64,000 nucleotides of DNA, taken from the NCBI RefSeq assembly GCF_014297445.1, contig NZ_JACORU010000007.1:124001-188000 (forward strand), in the 5' to 3' direction. The stretch comes from Ramlibacter albus. GTDB lineage: Bacteria; Pseudomonadota; Gammaproteobacteria; Burkholderiales; Burkholderiaceae_C. The notes under the pieces are model-generated. The model was given only the letters and a program-made list of their open reading frames with translations. It was not told the origin of the DNA and ran no database searches. This document shows positions 18,767-27,239 of the stretch, in pieces. Within the stretch, counting starts at the first letter, position 1; each line of letters begins with the position of its first letter. A program made the translations under genes and the position numbers.

Positions 18767-19944
18767 GCCTTCATCTCCGCGATGTAGGTCTTGATCAGCG
18801 ACGCATCCGGCGCATCGGGCGTCATCTCGAGGTACTTCTCGAAGGCGGGCACGGCGGACGCCTTGTCCGAACGCGCCTTGTGCACCAGGCCGAGCGAACG
18901 GAACGCCTCCGCGGGCGCCTTGATCACCATCGTGGCGCGCGTGAGGTCGTCCAGCGCCTTGGCCATGTCGTCCTTCTCCTCGCGCAGGCGATACACCTCG
19001 CCGCGCGCATAGAGCACTTCGACATCTTCCTTGTCGCGCGCGAGCATGCGGTCGAAGAGGATCAGGCTTTCCTCGTACTGCCCGCGCTTGATCTCGTCGC
19101 CGATCCAGTCGAAGCGCAGCGGCGCGATGGCCTTGCGGTACTCGGCGGCGTTGAGCGAGCCGCCCTTCTCGCCTGCGAGCTTGAGCAGGTCGTCGCGGCG
19201 ATTGCCGGCCGGCGGGTGCGTGGCGAACATCGCGCTGCGATGGCCCACGTCGTCGCCGCCGGTCACTTTCAATTCGCCGAGCAGGTTCTCCCACACCTGC
19301 GCCGCCTGCCGGCCGTCGTAGCCGGCCTGCTGCATCAGCTTCATGCCGAGGCGGTCGGCTCGCGTCTCGTGCTCGCGCGAGAAGGCGAACATGCTCGCGA
19401 TGATGCCGATCTGCCCGATCGTGCTGGCCACGCCGCCGATCATGCCCACCAGCGTCGCCAGCACCGCGCGGTCCTTGGCGGTGCGCAGCTGCTCCACCGA
19501 GTGCTTCTCGAGGTAGTGGCCCATCTCGTGGCCGAGAACGGCCGCCAGCTGCGCCTCGTTCTCGGCGCGCAGCAACAGGCCGCTCCACACCAGCATCATC
19601 CCGTTGGGCGCCATGGACGCGTTGAACTGCGGGATGCGCACGATGTGCACGCGGATGTCGGGGCAGTGGCCGTCCGCGAGGCCGCAGGTCAGGTCGGTGA
19701 GGTATTTCTTGAGCGGTTCGTCGCGGATCGCGAGCGGGCTGCGGCGGATGCGCGCCTCCTCGCGGTCCACCAGCGCCCACAGCCCGCCTTCGTCCGTGTC
19801 GGTCGCAGGGCGCGCAAAGCGCGGGGGCACCTTGAGCGTGCCGCCTTCGGTGAGGTTCTCCGCCATGGCCGGCAGGCCGAGCATCGAGGCCAGGCCGAGG
19901 CAGTGGCGGCAGGTCGAGCGCAGGAAACTGCGGCGTGCGTTCAT
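18763..19944 (-). CDS. exported M48-family zinc metalloprotease with C-terminal repeat region
   Basis: A 393-residue protein. The N-terminus MNARRSFLRSTCRHCLGLAS carries RRSFLR, close to a twin-arginine signal. The zinc site is LGHEMGH (HExxH at 139-143) with the third ligand in HETRAD (E193). The C-terminal third (about 280-393) is helical with TPR-like repeats, the layout of BepA/YfgC proteases that monitor outer-membrane proteins. It has ATGA overlaps with both neighbours, so the three exported proteins are probably made together. A periplasmic quality-control role is inferred from the family; the Tat signal and its CRHC pair are unusual. Confidence 0.85.
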   Translation of the reverse strand: MNARRSFLRSTCRHCLGLASMLGLPAMAENLTEGGTLKVPPRFARPATDTDEGGLWALVDREEARIRRSPLAIRDEPLKKYLTDLTCGLADGHCPDIRVHIVRIPQFNASMAPNGMMLVWSGLLLRAENEAQLAAVLGHEMGHYLEKHSVEQLRTAKDRAVLATLVGMIGGVASTIGQIGIIASMFAFSREHETRADRLGMKLMQQAGYDGRQAAQVWENLLGELKVTGGDDVGHRSAMFATHPPAGNRRDDLLKLAGEKGGSLNAAEYRKAIAPLRFDWIGDEIKRGQYEESLILFDRMLARDKEDVEVLYARGEVYRLREEKDDMAKALDDLTRATMVIKAPAEAFRSLGLVHKARSDKASAVPAFEKYLEMTPDAPDASLIKTYIAEMKA

Positions 19945-20648
19945 TTGGCCACTCCCGGAAAGCCCTTGAGCAGGCTGTCGACGGTCTCCTCGGCGGGCTT
20001 GGCCTCGCGCAGGTCGCCGATGAAGCGTTGCAAATCGTTGAACCACACCACGCGGCCCGTCTTCAGGTCCACGAGGGATGCGTAGCCCACCTGCTCGCCG
20101 CCGAGGTTGATCGACCCGAGCAGGGCCATCGCCACGATGGCGGCCTTGCGCTCGCCGCTGGCGTAGCTGTCGCGGATCCAGGTGAAGAGCGCGTAGTCGG
20201 CGCCGGTCCTGTCCCGGATCGGTTTCACCGCTTCGCCCAGCGTCCAGTCGAGCTTGCCGTCCTTGGTGGGCAGCTTCGGCCCGTTGCCGGCGTGGTGGTA
20301 GAAGATCGACGAGGCCACGTTGCCGTGCAGCGCGAGGACCTGCGCGAAGTCGTCGACCTCGCGTTCGGACATCTCGACGACGTCACTGCCGAGCTTGGCC
20401 TTGCGCGCCATCAGGGCCGCCTTGAAGTGCTTCTGGGCGGCTTCGGTCCAGTCCGCGCGCGGCTCCTGCACGCCGCCGGCGCTGATCGAGAACAGCTCCA
20501 TTTCGGCGGGCACGATCACGAGCTTCGACTGCGCGGGCAGCTGCTGGAAGCCGGGTGCGAGGTGGCGTGATTCCTCGGCCCGCGCTGCGCCCGTGGCGAG
20601 CGCGAGAGCCAGCGCGAAGGGAATGAAGTAATGTCTTCCTGCGGGCAT
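19941..20648 (-). CDS. exported protein of unknown function, first gene of M48 operon
   Basis: A 235-residue protein. The start at ATG 20648 has AGGAG six bases upstream; a TTG two codons earlier is less likely. A signal peptide (about 1-25, ending ATGAARAEE) is followed by a soluble domain with ADYALFTWIRDSYASGERKA and VGYASLVDLKTGRVVWFND, a pattern like periplasmic proteins that bind or assemble at the envelope. No family recognised with certainty. The stop overlaps the M48 start as ATGA. Confidence 0.7.
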   Translation of the reverse strand: MPAGRHYFIPFALALALATGAARAEESRHLAPGFQQLPAQSKLVIVPAEMELFSISAGGVQEPRADWTEAAQKHFKAALMARKAKLGSDVVEMSEREVDDFAQVLALHGNVASSIFYHHAGNGPKLPTKDGKLDWTLGEAVKPIRDRTGADYALFTWIRDSYASGERKAAIVAMALLGSINLGGEQVGYASLVDLKTGRVVWFNDLQRFIGDLREAKPAEETVDSLLKGFPGVAK

Positions 20649-20795
20649 GTGCAACTCCTGCCTCTGTGGCGCGGATTGTCCCGGCGGCGCGGGTGCCTTC
20701 CAAGGCTTGCAACCCCCACCCCGGGCAAAATGCCGAGGCTGAGCTTTTCTTCGCGAAAGCGTGCGCTGTTACCAACACCTTCGAGGAGCCGAAAA

Positions 20796-21557
<762 letters not shown>

Positions 21558-21572
21558 CCGCACAATAGGCCC

Positions 21573-22688
21573 ATGGCCGAACGCGTGATCCCGCTCGTCG
21601 ACCAGCGCCTCGCCGCGCTGGGCGCGGCCGTGCCCGCGACGCCGGTGCCGGCGACGGGGCTGCTGTCGGACAGCCTGGGCCGGCCGCTGCGCGACCTGCG
21701 CATCAGCGTGACGGACCGGTGCAACTTCCGCTGCAGCTACTGCATGCCCAAGGAAGTGTTCGACAAGGACTACCAGTACCTGCCGCACAGCTCGCTGCTC
21801 ACGTTCGAGGAGATCACGCGGCTGGCGAAGCAGTTCGTCGCGCACGGCGTGCACAAGGTGCGGCTCACCGGCGGCGAGCCGCTGCTGCGCAAGAACATCG
21901 AGGTGCTGATCGAACAGCTCGCGCAGCTGCGCACCGTGGACGGCCTGCCGCTGGACATCACGCTGACCACCAACGGCTCGCTGCTCGCGCGCAAGGCGAA
22001 GTCGCTGAAAGCCGCCGGGCTGCAGCGCGTGACGGTCAGCCTCGACGGGCTCGACGACGCGGTGTTCCGCAAGATGAACGACGTGGACTTCCCGGTGGCG
22101 GAGGTGCTCGAAGGCATCGATGCGGCGCGCGAGGCGGGCCTCGGGCCGGTGAAGGTCAACATGGTCGTCAAGCGCGGCACCAACGAGCACGAAATCCTGC
22201 CGATGGCGCGCCACTTCAAGGGCACGGGCATCGTGCTGCGCTTCATCGAGTACATGGACGTGGGCGCCACCAACGGCTGGCGCATGGACGAGGTGCTGCC
22301 GTCGGCGGACGTGCGCAAACTCATCGCTTCGGAGCTTCCCCTGGTGCCGCTGGACCACACCACGGTTGGCGAGACGGCGGAGCGCTGGGCGTATGCGGAT
22401 GGCGGCGGGGAGGTGGGCTTCATCAGCAGCGTGACGCAGGCGTTCTGCGGCGACTGCAACCGCGCGCGGCTGTCCACCGAGGGCAAGCTGTACCTGTGCC
22501 TCTTCGCGAGCAACGGCTACGACCTGCGCGCGCTGCTGCGCGGCGGCGCAAGCGACGAAGAGATCGCCTCGGCCATCGGGCACATCTGGCAGCAGCGCAG
22601 TGACCGATATTCGCAACTTCGCGGCACGCAGGCCGCCGACACGGGCACCGGCAAGCGCCGTGTCGAAATGAGCTACATCGGCGGATGA
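21573..22688 (+). CDS. moaA: GTP 3',8-cyclase MoaA (molybdenum cofactor synthesis)
   Basis: A 371-residue radical SAM enzyme that, with MoaC, turns GTP into cyclic pyranopterin monophosphate. The N-terminal cluster C50-x3-C54-x2-C57 ([11 protein letters not shown]), the GGEPLLR SAM motif, and the C-terminal cluster FCGDC...LYLCLF are present. It ends with the conserved GG needed for activation of the enzyme. The stop overlaps the mobA ATG (ATGA). No moaC, moaE or moeB lies in this window. Confidence 0.95.
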   Translation: MAERVIPLVDQRLAALGAAVPATPVPATGLLSDSLGRPLRDLRISVTDRCNFRCSYCMPKEVFDKDYQYLPHSSLLTFEEITRLAKQFVAHGVHKVRLTGGEPLLRKNIEVLIEQLAQLRTVDGLPLDITLTTNGSLLARKAKSLKAAGLQRVTVSLDGLDDAVFRKMNDVDFPVAEVLEGIDAAREAGLGPVKVNMVVKRGTNEHEILPMARHFKGTGIVLRFIEYMDVGATNGWRMDEVLPSADVRKLIASELPLVPLDHTTVGETAERWAYADGGGEVGFISSVTQAFCGDCNRARLSTEGKLYLCLFASNGYDLRALLRGGASDEEIASAIGHIWQQRSDRYSQLRGTQAADTGTGKRRVEMSYIGG

Positions 22689-23299
22689 TCCCCAAAGAAG
22701 AAATCACCGGCGTCGTCCTCGCCGGCGGGCGCGGCAGCCGCATGGGCGGCGTCGACAAGGGCCTGCAGAACTTCAACGGCATGCCGCTGGCGCTGCACAC
22801 GCTGATGCGGCTCGGGCCGCAGGTGGGCGATGTGATGGTCAACGCCAACCGCAACCTGTCGGCCTACGAGTCGTTCGGCGCGGCCGTGTGGCCCGACGCG
22901 ATCGCGGACTACGCGGGGCCGCTCGCGGGCTTCCTCGTCGGGCTGGAGCGTTGCGAGACGCCGTACCTCGTCACCGTGCCTTGCGACACGCCGATGTTCC
23001 CTCAGGACCTTGTCTCGCGGCTGGCCGAGGCGCTGGAGCGCGAAGGCGCAGAGATCGCGATGGCGGCTGCGCGCGAGGAGGATGGGCAAGTGCGCACGCA
23101 GCCCGTCTTCTGCCTGATGAAGTTGGAGCTGCTGGAAAGCCTGGTGCGCTTCACGCACGATGGCGGCCGCAAGATCGACAAGTGGACGGCGCTGCACAAG
23201 ACCGTCATCGTGCCGTTCGACCGCGAAGGCGACGACCCGCAGGCCTTCTTCAACGCCAACACGATCGACGAGCTGCGCCGGCTGGAGCGGTCGAAGTGA
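22685..23299 (+). CDS. mobA: molybdenum cofactor guanylyltransferase
   Basis: A 204-residue nucleotidyltransferase that attaches GMP to molybdopterin to make the MGD cofactor. The N-terminal nucleotide-binding loop [17 protein letters not shown] and PCDTPMF match MobA. The start overlaps moaA and the stop overlaps the moeA GTG (GTGA), so all three genes are translationally coupled. Confidence 0.93.
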   Translation: MIPKEEITGVVLAGGRGSRMGGVDKGLQNFNGMPLALHTLMRLGPQVGDVMVNANRNLSAYESFGAAVWPDAIADYAGPLAGFLVGLERCETPYLVTVPCDTPMFPQDLVSRLAEALEREGAEIAMAAAREEDGQVRTQPVFCLMKLELLESLVRFTHDGGRKIDKWTALHKTVIVPFDREGDDPQAFFNANTIDELRRLERSK

Positions 23300-24564
23300 A
23301 GACGCTGGAGCAGATCGCGGCGCAACTGCAGGGGTATGACCCGCAGGCGCTGTCCGCCGATGCTGTTGGCGAGTTCCTCTCGCATCTCGTCTCGCCGGTT
23401 GCAGGCACTGAATCGGTGGGTATCTTCGACTCGCTCGGCCGCGTGCTCGCGCGCGACCTCATCTCGCCGATCAGCGTGCCACCGCACGACAACTCGGCAA
23501 TGGATGGCTTCGCGTTCGAGGGCGCGCAATTGCGCAAGGACACGGCGCTCGAGCTGGAGATCGTCGGCACCGCGCTCGCGGGGAAGGCGTGGCAAGGCAG
23601 CGTCGGCCCCGGCCAGTGCGTGAAGATCATGACGGGCGCGATCATGCCCGCCGGCCTCGACACCGTCGTGCCGCAGGAGTTCACGAAGGCCGCGGGCGAC
23701 AACCGCGTCGCGATCCCGCCCAACATCCTGCAGCCCGGCGACAACCGCCGCCACAAGGGCGAAGACCTCGCCGAAGGCAGGCCCGCGCTACAAAAAGGAG
23801 AGCGCATAGGCCCGGCCGCGATGGGCCTGGTCGCGAGCCTCGGCATCCCGCAGGTGGAGGTGGTGCGGCGCGTGAAGGTGGCGTACTTCTCCACCGGCGA
23901 CGAGATCCTGAGCCTCGGCGAGCCGCAGCGCGAGGGCGCGGTGTACGACAGCAACCGCTACACGGTGCATGGCCTGCTCACGCGCCTGGGCTGCGAGGTC
24001 ATCGACATGGGTGTCGTGAAGGACGAGCCCGCGCAGCTCGAAGCCGCTTTCTCCGACGCCGCGAAACGCGCCGACGCGATCATCACCAGCGGCGGCGTGA
24101 GCGTCGGCGAGGCCGACTACACCAAGGCCATGATGAAGAAGCTGGGCGACGTGGCGTTCTGGAAGATCGCGATGCGCCCTGGCCGGCCGATGGCGGTGGG
24201 CCGCATCGGCAATGCCGTGCTGTTCGGGCTGCCGGGCAACCCGGTTGCGGTGATGGTGACGTTCCTCGCGTTCGTGCGCCCTGCCCTGCTGCGCATGATG
24301 GGCGCGCGCGAGACGCAGCCGGTGTACCTGAAGGCGCGCAGCGCCGAAGCGATGCGAAAGAAGCCCGGACGCACGGAGTACCAGCGCGGCGTGGTCACGC
24401 GCAACGCCGACGGGTCTTTGTCGGTGAAGACAACGGGCAACCAGGGCTCGGGCGTCCTCAGCTCGATGGTCCAGGCCAACGGCCTGATCGTGCTCCATCA
24501 CACCCAAGGCAATGTCGCCGCGGGCGACGAAGTCGACGTGATGATGTTCGACGGCGCGATCTAG
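23296..24564 (+). CDS. moeA: molybdopterin molybdenumtransferase
   Basis: A 422-residue MoeA that inserts molybdate into adenylylated molybdopterin. The start is GTG 23296, overlapping the mobA stop. Motifs: [12 protein letters not shown] (about 60-71), [24 protein letters not shown] and [14 protein letters not shown], the usual MoeA set, with [13 protein letters not shown] near the end. Its stop overlaps the stop of the convergent Asp-box gene in CTAG (24561-24564). Confidence 0.95.
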   Translation: MKTLEQIAAQLQGYDPQALSADAVGEFLSHLVSPVAGTESVGIFDSLGRVLARDLISPISVPPHDNSAMDGFAFEGAQLRKDTALELEIVGTALAGKAWQGSVGPGQCVKIMTGAIMPAGLDTVVPQEFTKAAGDNRVAIPPNILQPGDNRRHKGEDLAEGRPALQKGERIGPAAMGLVASLGIPQVEVVRRVKVAYFSTGDEILSLGEPQREGAVYDSNRYTVHGLLTRLGCEVIDMGVVKDEPAQLEAAFSDAAKRADAIITSGGVSVGEADYTKAMMKKLGDVAFWKIAMRPGRPMAVGRIGNAVLFGLPGNPVAVMVTFLAFVRPALLRMMGARETQPVYLKARSAEAMRKKPGRTEYQRGVVTRNADGSLSVKTTGNQGSGVLSSMVQANGLIVLHHTQGNVAAGDEVDVMMFDGAI

Positions 24565-25643
24565 CCGCAGCGCACGGCCGCCACCGGCGGCAGGTCGCGC
24601 GACACGCAGGTCCACGACACCCCCTCATCCTCGCTCACCCACAAGCCACCGGTCGTCGAAGCCATGGCGAGCCCCTTGCCATCTCGCGACACATCCAACG
24701 CGTGCCGATAGATGAGGTGATACGCATCGCGCTCCGGCAGCCCCTTGCCGTGTGCGATGTACGACTTGCCGCCGTCGCGCGTCTCGTTCACCACGAGCTT
24801 CCCATCGACCGCCACGCGATTCGCATCGGCCTTCGCAGGCGCGAACCACGCGCGCATCGGGTCGGTGGGGTGCGCAGCGACCGCGAAGCCGAAAGCGCTC
24901 GGCGAAGGCGCATCGATGCGGTCCCACTGCAGCCCGCCGTTCGCGGACCGGTACATGCCCGCATGGTGCTGCACCCACAGCACGTCCGGGTGCGCCGCGC
25001 ACATCGTCATGCTGTGCGGGTCCTGGATGATCGGGTCTTCCTTGCGCTCGGGCGGCATGTAGTCGGCCACCATGCCCTTGGACGTCACCTCCCACGTCTC
25101 GCCGCCGTCATGCGTCTGCCAAACGCCGCCGCACGAGACGGCCACGGTCACGTGCTTCGCGTCGCGCGGGTCCACGAGGATCGAGTGGATGCCCGCATGG
25201 TCGTAGCCGCCGCCGAACCATTGCTGCCGCTCGGGCCGGTTCCACAGCGACTCGACGAGTTGCCAGCTCGCGCCGCCGTCGCGCGAGCGGAACAGCCCGG
25301 CAGGAAGGCAGCCCGCCCACAGCTCGCCCGGCCCCGCGGCGAGCGCCCAGATCAGGTCCACGGTCCACGGCGTCGGGTCGTCCTTCATCGGCCCGGCCTC
25401 GGGCTTGGGCGGAAACGCCGGCGCGGCGATCTCCTTCCAGTTCGCGCCCTGGTCCGTGCTCTTGTGCATCTTGATGCCGAAGTGGCCCAGGCGCAGCGCG
25501 ACGTACCAGGCGCCGTCGTGTGGATTCACGAGCACCTGCGTCACCGGTTCGCCCGGGAACGTGGGCTGGCCGAGCGACCAGCCGCTGCCGTCCTTCTTCA
25601 CCACGAACAGCCCCTTGCGAGTGCCGACCCACACCTTGTCCAT
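24561..25643 (-). CDS. Asp-box (BNR) repeat protein, sialidase/VPS10-like beta-propeller
   Basis: A 360-residue protein; the ATG 25643 has AGGAGG six bases upstream (a TTG two codons earlier is less likely). Six Asp-box-like motifs, S/T-x-D-x-G-x-x-W or close variants, are visible (STDQGANW, SRDGGASW, THDGGETW, SANGGLQW, TRDGGKSY, SEDEGVSW), indicating a six- or seven-bladed beta-propeller. Such proteins are often annotated as exo-alpha-sialidase, but no catalytic Arg triad of true sialidases is evident and no signal peptide is seen, so a cytosolic binding or scaffold role is equally possible. It lies 2 bp after the stop of a MoaD-like gene and opposite moeA. Confidence 0.8.
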   Translation of the reverse strand: MDKVWVGTRKGLFVVKKDGSGWSLGQPTFPGEPVTQVLVNPHDGAWYVALRLGHFGIKMHKSTDQGANWKEIAAPAFPPKPEAGPMKDDPTPWTVDLIWALAAGPGELWAGCLPAGLFRSRDGGASWQLVESLWNRPERQQWFGGGYDHAGIHSILVDPRDAKHVTVAVSCGGVWQTHDGGETWEVTSKGMVADYMPPERKEDPIIQDPHSMTMCAAHPDVLWVQHHAGMYRSANGGLQWDRIDAPSPSAFGFAVAAHPTDPMRAWFAPAKADANRVAVDGKLVVNETRDGGKSYIAHGKGLPERDAYHLIYRHALDVSRDGKGLAMASTTGGLWVSEDEGVSWTCVSRDLPPVAAVRCG

Positions 25644-25645
25644 GT

Positions 25646-25915
25646 TCAACCTCCTGTGAGCGCCTGGATGACATTCACCTTGTCACCCGAAGCGAGCGGA
25701 ATATCGAGGGCCGCGCGGTCGCGGATCATCTGCGAGTTGACGAACACCGCCACGTGCTTGCGCACGGCGCCCTGCTCGTCGAGCACGTAATTCTTCATCG
25801 CGGGCGCCGCGCGGAACGCGGCGTGCAGGGCTTCCCGCAAGGTCGCAGCGCCCACTTCTTGCGGCGGGCAGGCGACGTGGCGCGTGAGCGCGGGAGCGAA
25901 TTCGACGTGCGGCAC
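25646..25915 (-). CDS. MoaD/ThiS family ubiquitin-like sulfur-carrier protein
   Basis: An 89-residue beta-grasp protein ending in the Gly-Gly that MoaD/ThiS proteins need for adenylylation and thiocarboxylate formation (IQALTGG). HVAVFVNSQMIRD and GDKVNVIQALTGG match the family core. It is longer and less basic than typical MoaD and is coupled to a beta-propeller gene, which it precedes by 2 bp. Such pairs occur in several bacterial groups and their role is not established. It could supply sulfur to molybdopterin, but no MoaE is visible here. Confidence 0.82.
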   Translation of the reverse strand: MPHVEFAPALTRHVACPPQEVGAATLREALHAAFRAAPAMKNYVLDEQGAVRKHVAVFVNSQMIRDRAALDIPLASGDKVNVIQALTGG

Positions 25916-25946
25916 CGGCGGATTGCACCGGCTGCCGCGCGCCGCG

Positions 25947-26459
25947 TCAAGAGTTGAATTGCATCTCGCCGTGGTCGGCCATGTCGCCCTTCGGCGGCTT
26001 GCCGGTCACGGCGGCCTTGGCCATCGTGAACAGCTGGCGCAGCTTGCTTTGCTTGACGTCCCAGTACTCGGCCTCGTCGATGTGGACTTCCAGCAGCTCC
26101 ATGTCGGGGTCCTGCGGACCTCCCGGGAACCAGGCCTTGGCGATCGGGTTGAACAACTCGCGCTTCTTCGCCATGTCCTCGCTCACGCGGGCGGTGCCCG
26201 TGACGGACACGTACGCGTCCTTGTCCAGGTGCGCGTACGAGATGTTGACGTTCCCGTCCTGCTGCACGCGCTGACCGAGCTCGGTGGACTTCGAGACGAA
26301 GAAGTACAGGATGCCGTCCGCAGCCAGCTCCTTGTTCTGCGTCGTCAGGGGGTGGGCATGCAGCTTGCCGTCGGCATGGCGGTGCGTCAGCATGCCGAAG
26401 CGCGTGTCCTTGATCAGCTCCCACAGTTTCTCGTGGTCGCTCTTGTTCTTTTCGCTCAT
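25947..26459 (-). CDS. pyridoxamine 5'-phosphate oxidase-like, general stress protein 26 family
   Basis: A 170-residue split-barrel FMN-binding protein. Residues 10-30 (HEKLWELIKDTRFGMLTHRH) and the core HPLTTQNKELAADGILYFFVSKSTE and VSVTGTARVSEDM fit the GSP26/PNPOx-like group. Members bind FMN and protect against oxidative or salt stress; direct pyridoxamine oxidase activity is unlikely. Starts downstream of a small inverted repeat and is transcribed toward the MoaD-like gene (31 bp gap). Confidence 0.8.
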   Translation of the reverse strand: MSEKNKSDHEKLWELIKDTRFGMLTHRHADGKLHAHPLTTQNKELAADGILYFFVSKSTELGQRVQQDGNVNISYAHLDKDAYVSVTGTARVSEDMAKKRELFNPIAKAWFPGGPQDPDMELLEVHIDEAEYWDVKQSKLRQLFTMAKAAVTGKPPKGDMADHGEMQFNS

Positions 26460-26468
26460 GGGATGACT

Positions 26469-26491
26469 CCATCGGGGTGATTTCCCGATGG
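26469..26491. promoter_or_regulatory. 8-bp inverted repeat upstream of the stress-protein gene
   Basis: CCATCGGG (26469-26476), loop of 7, CCCGATGG (26484-26491), a perfect inverted repeat 9 bp upstream of the ATG of the GSP26-like gene (minus strand). No T-run follows on the minus strand, so a terminator for the mazF transcript is less likely than an operator or leader stem. Confidence 0.35.
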
Positions 26492-26561
26492 TGGGGACGC
26501 GCGCGCCGGCTTCAGGTCGGCAGGCGCAGCACGGCCGTGTGCGTGTGCGCCGACAAGGCCA

Positions 26562-26906
26562 TCAGGCCTCGAACAGGGTGAGAAGCCGGCCCAGCGCCTC
26601 CTCGACCACCCCGTCGGGAACGCGCTCCACGCGCTTCGCCTGGCGCGCTTGCAGGTCCAGCATGCGAATCTTGTTGACCAGCGCCACACCTTGCGTCCTG
26701 CAACCGGTACCCGTCAACGAAACGGCAAACCCGGCGTAGCGTGCGAAGTCTGCGCCTTGGGTAATGGGGGCGACAAGCACATCGCCCAGCTTGTTGAACT
26801 CCCGGGTGGTCAGCACGAGCGCCGGACGGGCATCGCCGCGCATCTCATGGCCCACGACGGGCTCCAGACTCACACGAACGATGTCACCGCGGTCGAAGAC
26901 CGCCAT
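26562..26906 (-). CDS. mazF: MazF/PemK-type endoribonuclease toxin
   Basis: A 114-residue MazF-fold toxin. The N-terminus MAVFDRGDIVRVSLEPVVGHEMRGDARPALVLT has the GDI-W/R-V and R-P-A-L-V-L strands of the family; VAPITQG and the C-terminal helix (VERVPDGVVEEALGRLLTLF) are also standard. MazF proteins cut single-stranded mRNA at short sites. It starts at ATG 26906, overlapping the antitoxin stop as TAATG, so it is coupled to mazE. Confidence 0.9.
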   Translation of the reverse strand: MAVFDRGDIVRVSLEPVVGHEMRGDARPALVLTTREFNKLGDVLVAPITQGADFARYAGFAVSLTGTGCRTQGVALVNKIRMLDLQARQAKRVERVPDGVVEEALGRLLTLFEA

Positions 26907-27157
26907 TACCAGACCTCGCGGCCGACGGGACGGCTGGCCTCCCAGAGTGCGAGATCGGCAGGCGGCGGCGCTTTGGGGTCGCATTGGGCCAGCAATTCGG
27001 CAAGGCTGTAGCGCCGCTTTGGCGCCAGCGTGAGCGTGCCATCGGGGCCCGCATCGAGGCTCATGGACTGGCCGGCGCGCAGGTTCAGCGCCTTCAACAA
27101 CGACGGAGGAAGTGCGATCACGGTGCTGTTCCCGTACTTGCGCAAGACAACGTCCAT
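26906..27157 (-). CDS. mazE: MazE/AbrB-type antitoxin
   Basis: An 83-residue antitoxin. The N-terminal half is a SpoVT/AbrB swapped-hairpin DNA-binding domain (RKYGNSTVIALPPSLLKALNLRAGQSMSL), and the C-terminal tail (ALWEASRPVGREVW) would wrap around and block MazF. The short leader ends with AAGGTG upstream of the ATG. The MazEF complex probably binds the repeated TGTTNAACA sites just upstream and represses its own promoter. Confidence 0.9.
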   Translation of the reverse strand: MDVVLRKYGNSTVIALPPSLLKALNLRAGQSMSLDAGPDGTLTLAPKRRYSLAELLAQCDPKAPPPADLALWEASRPVGREVW

Positions 27158-27171
27158 GACTGCCGGACACC

Positions 27172-27233
27172 TTGTTCAACAACTGTTCAACAGTCTATCG
27201 GGCCGGCCGGCCCCTGTCAAACAGTGTTGAACA
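27172..27233 (-). promoter_or_regulatory. mazEF promoter with three operator-like repeats
   Basis: On the minus strand: -35 TTGACA (plus-strand TGTCAA, 27215-27220), spacer of 17 bp that contains the 14-bp palindrome GGGCCGGCCGGCCC, and -10 TAGACT (plus-strand AGTCTA, 27192-27197). Three operator-like sites share TGTTNAACA: TTGTTCAACAA (27172-27182), CTGTTCAACAG (27183-27193, touching the -10), and TGTTGAACA (27225-27233) in inverse orientation upstream of the -35. The layout fits cooperative autorepression by MazE/MazEF. Confidence 0.7.
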
Positions 27234-27239
27234 GGCTGC

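Noticed and set aside
24561..25643. A true secreted sialidase
   Set aside because: No signal peptide and no evident catalytic Arg triad; Asp boxes alone only show a beta-propeller.
26469..26491. A terminator for mazEF
   Set aside because: The stem is good but no T-run follows on the minus strand, so it is listed only as an inverted repeat.
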